From: Streptomyces sp. 549
GTDB lineage: Bacteria; Actinomycetota; Actinomycetes; Streptomycetales; Streptomycetaceae
DNA: 64,000 bases
Assembly: GCF_030124175.1 (NCBI RefSeq)
Contig: NZ_JASKMT010000019.1
Coordinates: forward strand, 1 to 64,000
Reading direction: 5' to 3'
Within the stretch, counting starts at the first letter, position 1. Every line of letters starts with the position of its first letter. Of the stretch, positions 61,598 to 64,000 are shown in pieces. Both the position numbers and the translations under genes were made by a program. The notes under the pieces are model-generated. The model made no database searches. It was not told where the DNA came from and worked only from the letters and a program-made list of their open reading frames with translations.

Positions 61598-62733
61598 CGC
61601 CCGCCGGACCGGGAGAGGGCGTGCCGGGCGGGCTGGACGGTCCGGGCGGGCAGGGCGTGCCGGGCGGTCTGGGCGTCCAGAACGCGGCCGGTGTGCGGGG
61701 CCGTGTGCAGGAAGGCGTGCAGGAGGGCGTGCCGGGCGGGCAGGGCGGGCCGGTGCACGTGCTGTACGTGCACTTCGGGCCGGGGGCCGCCGGGGAGCGC
61801 TACCCCGAACTGCTGGAACTGCTGGCCGACCTCACGCCGGTGGTGCAGGCGCTGCCACCGGACGCCGCGCTGGCCGACGTGCGAGGCGCGCTGCGCTACT
61901 TCGACCGGACGGCCGCGGAACTGGCGGAGATGCTCCGGGTCCGCTCGCTCGCCCGGCACGGGGTGGACTGCACCGTCGGCGTGGCCGGCAACCCGCTGCT
62001 CGCCCGGATGGCCGCGCAGGCCGGACCGCCGGGACGGGTCACCGAGGTGGCCGCCGACCCGTCCACCGTCGCCGCCTTCCTGCGTGACCGCCCGGTGGCC
62101 GCGCTGCACGGCGTCGGGCCGAAGACGGCCCGCGCGCTGTGCGACTACGGACTGGACACCATCGGCCGGGTCGCCGCCGCACCGCCCGCCACGCTGCAGC
62201 GCATCCTCGGCGCCTCCACCGCCCGCCGGGTGCGGCAGAGCGCCGAAGGGGCGGACCCGGGCTCCGTCGTGCCCAGTGCGCCCGCCCGCTCCACCGCGGC
62301 CGAGCACCGCTTCGCGCACCAGGAACTGGACGCCGACCGGCGGCGCCGCGCGCTGCTCACACTCGCCGACGAGCTGGGGTTCCGGATGCGGGACGAGGGC
62401 CAGGTGGCACGGGCGCTCACGCTGACCGTGCGCTACGCCGACCGCTCCACCACGACCCGTACCCGGGCGCTGCCCGAACCGACCTCCCACACTCCGGCGC
62501 TCACCACGGCCGCCTACGCCCTGCACGACTCGCTCGGCCTCCAGCGCGCCCGGGTGCGGGGCCTGTCGCTGCGGGCCGAGGACCTCACCGCGGCGGCCCT
62601 CGCCGCCCGGCAGCTCTCGCTGGACCCGGGGGAGGAGAAGGCGCGCCGTGCGGAGGCGGCGGCCGACCGGGCCCGGTCCCGGTTCGGTGCGGCGGCGGCC
62701 CACCCCGCGGCGGTGCTCGGCGACGCGGCCTGA
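61594..62733 (+). CDS. Catalytically degenerate Y-family polymerase (ImuB-like)
   Basis: The 379-residue protein carries the Y-family palm and little-finger pattern (GALRYF, TVGVAGNPLLARMAA, ALHGVGPKTARAL) but no catalytic acids. Where active enzymes have D-x-D at the first strand it reads LYVHF, and the usual SIDE motif is absent (ALADVRGAL). This makes it an ImuB-like accessory protein, which in the mycobacterial mutasome recruits DnaE2 to the clamp. QLSLD near the C-terminus is a good beta-clamp-binding motif. The N-terminal 50 residues are a Gly/Val/Pro-rich linker with GVPGG repeats, unlike the family. No imuA' homologue is beside it. Confidence 0.88.
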   Translation: MTPAGPGEGVPGGLDGPGGQGVPGGLGVQNAAGVRGRVQEGVQEGVPGGQGGPVHVLYVHFGPGAAGERYPELLELLADLTPVVQALPPDAALADVRGALRYFDRTAAELAEMLRVRSLARHGVDCTVGVAGNPLLARMAAQAGPPGRVTEVAADPSTVAAFLRDRPVAALHGVGPKTARALCDYGLDTIGRVAAAPPATLQRILGASTARRVRQSAEGADPGSVVPSAPARSTAAEHRFAHQELDADRRRRALLTLADELGFRMRDEGQVARALTLTVRYADRSTTTRTRALPEPTSHTPALTTAAYALHDSLGLQRARVRGLSLRAEDLTAAALAARQLSLDPGEEKARRAEAAADRARSRFGAAAAHPAAVLGDAA

Positions 62734-62996
62734 GTCCCCAGCACAGCCCGCACAGCCCGCAACCCCCGCACGCCGCTGAGAGGCTCCCGCGCAGCTGCGG
62801 GACAGCCGTCGGGCGTCAGCCGGATGAGCGGGCGAACCGCCCCGGGCGGTGAAGGCAGTGTGCGGTTTTCTTCACGGTAACGATCCTGTTCCCACCACGT
62901 TACCCGTGCGTAAATTGACACAGATTCAGCAACACGTGGTCCGGACCCGCGGCGCTGGAACGCCTCACCCCCCTCTCAGGCCAACAGAGGAGTTCC
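62734..62996 (+). promoter_or_regulatory. Lipase promoter region with inverted repeat
   Basis: The gap holds a perfect 7-bp inverted repeat GGTAACG (62876-62882) / CGTTACC (62898-62904) with a 15-nt spacer and a consensus-like -35 TTGACA at 62915-62920. No fitting -10 box is seen. It may be a regulator site for the lipase. Confidence 0.55.
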
Positions 62997-63893
62997 ATGA
63001 AGCTGTCCTGGGCACGTGCGCGCGGACTGCTGGGAGCAGTCGCGCTCGCGGTGACGATCTCCCTGGTGCCGGCTGCGGCTTCCGCGCAGCCCGCTGCCGC
63101 CCCCACGGCCACCACGACCTCAGCATCGACCACCTACACCACGAGCAAGGGCTGGAACAACTGGTCCTGCAAGCCCTCGGCCAAGCATCCCCGCGCGGTG
63201 GTGCTCGTCCACGGCACCCTCGGCAACTCCGTCGACAACTGGCTCGGGCTGGCCCCCTACCTGGTCCGGCGCGACTACTGCGTCTTCTCCCTCGACTACG
63301 GGCAGCTGCCCGGCGTGCCGTTCTTCCACGGCTTGGGCCCGGTGGAGCAGTCGGCCGGGCAGCTGTCCGCGTTCGTCGACCGGGTGCTGGCCGCGACCGG
63401 CACCCGCAAGGTCGACATCGTCGGGCACTCGCAGGGCGGCATGATGCCGCGCCACTACCTGAAGTTCCTCGGCGGCGCGGACAAGGTCAACGCCCTGGTC
63501 GGCATCGCCCCGAGCAACCACGGATCCGACGTGCACGGCCTGACCCGGCTGCTCAAGCTGTTCCCCGGCGCGGAGAAGGCGATCGGCGGGCTCGCCCCCG
63601 CGCTGTCCGACCAGATCGCCGGCTCGCCGTTCCTCACCCGGCTCAACGAGGGCGGAGGCACCGTGCCCGGGGTCCGGTACACGGTGATCGCCACCCGCTA
63701 CGACCAGGTGGTGACGCCCTACCGGACGCAGTTCCTCAACGAGCCAGGAGTGCGCAACGTCCTGCTCCAGGACCTGTGCCCGCTCAACATCTCCGAGCAC
63801 CTGGCCATCGCCCTGCTGGACCGCATGACCTGGCAGGAGACCGCCAACGCCCTCGACCCTGCGACCGCAAGACGCACCACCTGCCTGTCCTGA
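62997..63893 (+). CDS. Secreted triacylglycerol lipase
   Basis: The 298-residue precursor has a signal peptide (about 1-32, ending ASAQP), an alpha/beta-hydrolase fold starting with VVLVHGTLGN and the nucleophile Ser145 in GHSQGG. A Cys-rich pattern fits Streptomyces extracellular lipases. It hydrolyses triglycerides outside the cell. ATG at 62997 has AGAGGAG 5 nt upstream. It is likely the equivalent of SCO1735 lipase in S. coelicolor, from memory. Confidence 0.93.
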   Translation: MKLSWARARGLLGAVALAVTISLVPAAASAQPAAAPTATTTSASTTYTTSKGWNNWSCKPSAKHPRAVVLVHGTLGNSVDNWLGLAPYLVRRDYCVFSLDYGQLPGVPFFHGLGPVEQSAGQLSAFVDRVLAATGTRKVDIVGHSQGGMMPRHYLKFLGGADKVNALVGIAPSNHGSDVHGLTRLLKLFPGAEKAIGGLAPALSDQIAGSPFLTRLNEGGGTVPGVRYTVIATRYDQVVTPYRTQFLNEPGVRNVLLQDLCPLNISEHLAIALLDRMTWQETANALDPATARRTTCLS

Positions 63894-63900
63894 CACAGAA

Positions 63901-63932
63901 GCGGCCGGCCGCCCCGAAGGGCAGCCGGCCGC
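63901..63932 (+). terminator. First terminator hairpin after the lipase
   Basis: GCGGCCGGC (63901-63909) pairs with 63924-63932, loop of 14 nt that itself contains a GCCC/GGGC stem. It begins 8 bp after the stop. Confidence 0.75.
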
Positions 63933-63935
63933 ACC

Positions 63936-63973
63936 CGCCGACCGGCGGGGCGCAAGAGCCCCACCGGTCGGCG
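63936..63973. terminator. Second hairpin after the lipase
   Basis: A 16-bp stem with one mismatch (63936-63951 with 63958-63973) directly follows the first hairpin. The tandem arrangement suggests strong termination, and the next gene is beyond the window. Confidence 0.75.
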
Positions 63974-64000
63974 GCGGACCGCAGGCGCCGCCGCCCACGG

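Overview
The window is a stretch of high-GC actinobacterial chromosome that is almost certainly from Streptomyces or a very close relative. Supporting signs are strong G/C bias at third codon positions, frequent GTG starts, desferrioxamine genes (desABCD), DmdR/IdeR-type iron boxes, a SepF-like division protein, a resuscitation-promoting-factor-type hydrolase, secreted streptogrisin-type proteases and an ANTAR protein. From memory, the order recN - nadK - tlyA, pyrG - nudix - ATPase - ald - parA - scpAB - rluB - aroH - tyrA - cmk - plsC - der, sepF-like, dnaE2 - Y-family protein and lipase matches the S. coelicolor SCO1735-SCO1793 region. I could not check this here. No prophage, insertion sequence, CRISPR array or secondary-metabolite megacluster is visible.

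Layout. 1-2640: the 3' end of a 5S rRNA with its terminator, then a TPR protein with a very long RGG/RGD-rich disordered N-terminus. 2672-8020: the desferrioxamine operon desA-desB-desC-desD on the minus strand, behind an iron box. 8418-10809: a DUF1015 protein and a HAD phosphatase. 10877-15931: an iron-siderophore uptake locus (siderophore-interacting reductase, lipoprotein, two FecCD-type permeases, ATPase) around a second, near-perfect iron box. 15942-21371: small protein, TlyA, NAD kinase, RecN, glycosyltransferase. 21396-24887: a LacI regulator, a wrecked GH16 glucanase that still has a palindromic operator, and a GH15 glucosidase/trehalase. 25247-31090: CTP synthase, NUDIX hydrolase, a STAND-like ATPase-TPR protein, alanine dehydrogenase. 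31439-40619: ParA, a ribbon-helix-helix-like partner, ScpA, ScpB, pseudouridine synthase, chorismate mutase, prephenate dehydrogenase, CMP kinase, acyltransferase and the GTPase Der, nearly all co-directional and tightly spaced. 40679-49805: small conserved proteins, an Rpf-type cell-wall hydrolase, an I78-like inhibitor, a PAP2 phosphatase, an MFS exporter, an acyl-CoA dehydrogenase, a SepF-like protein. 50102-55734: a DUF5685 protein with an extreme cysteine-rich tail, a DUF1684 protein, two secreted chymotrypsin-fold proteases and a slipin. 55852-63893: aspartate-semialdehyde dehydrogenase, an ANTAR protein, an SOS-boxed dnaE2 followed by a catalytically degenerate Y-family protein, and a secreted lipase.

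How the parts work together. The first 16 kb links siderophore synthesis (desABCD) and siderophore import/reduction, each with its own iron box, so iron starvation should switch on both. The 31-41 kb block combines chromosome partition and condensation (ParA, RHH-like protein, ScpAB) with ribosome maturation (RluB, Der) and aromatic amino-acid synthesis (AroH, TyrA). The dnaE2 pair looks like a two-gene SOS mutasome. At least eight genes have a TANNNT box 6-8 nt before the start codon, which suggests leaderless transcripts.

Most of the window is ordinary core Streptomyces chromosome. I do not see a clear-cut novel defence or biosynthetic system. The observations most worth following are the CC-repeat tail of the DUF5685 protein, the dnaE2/ImuB-like pair without an imuA gene, the RGG-TPR protein, the ParA/RHH/ScpAB grouping, the degenerate P-loop protein, and a few unexplained RNA-like structures.
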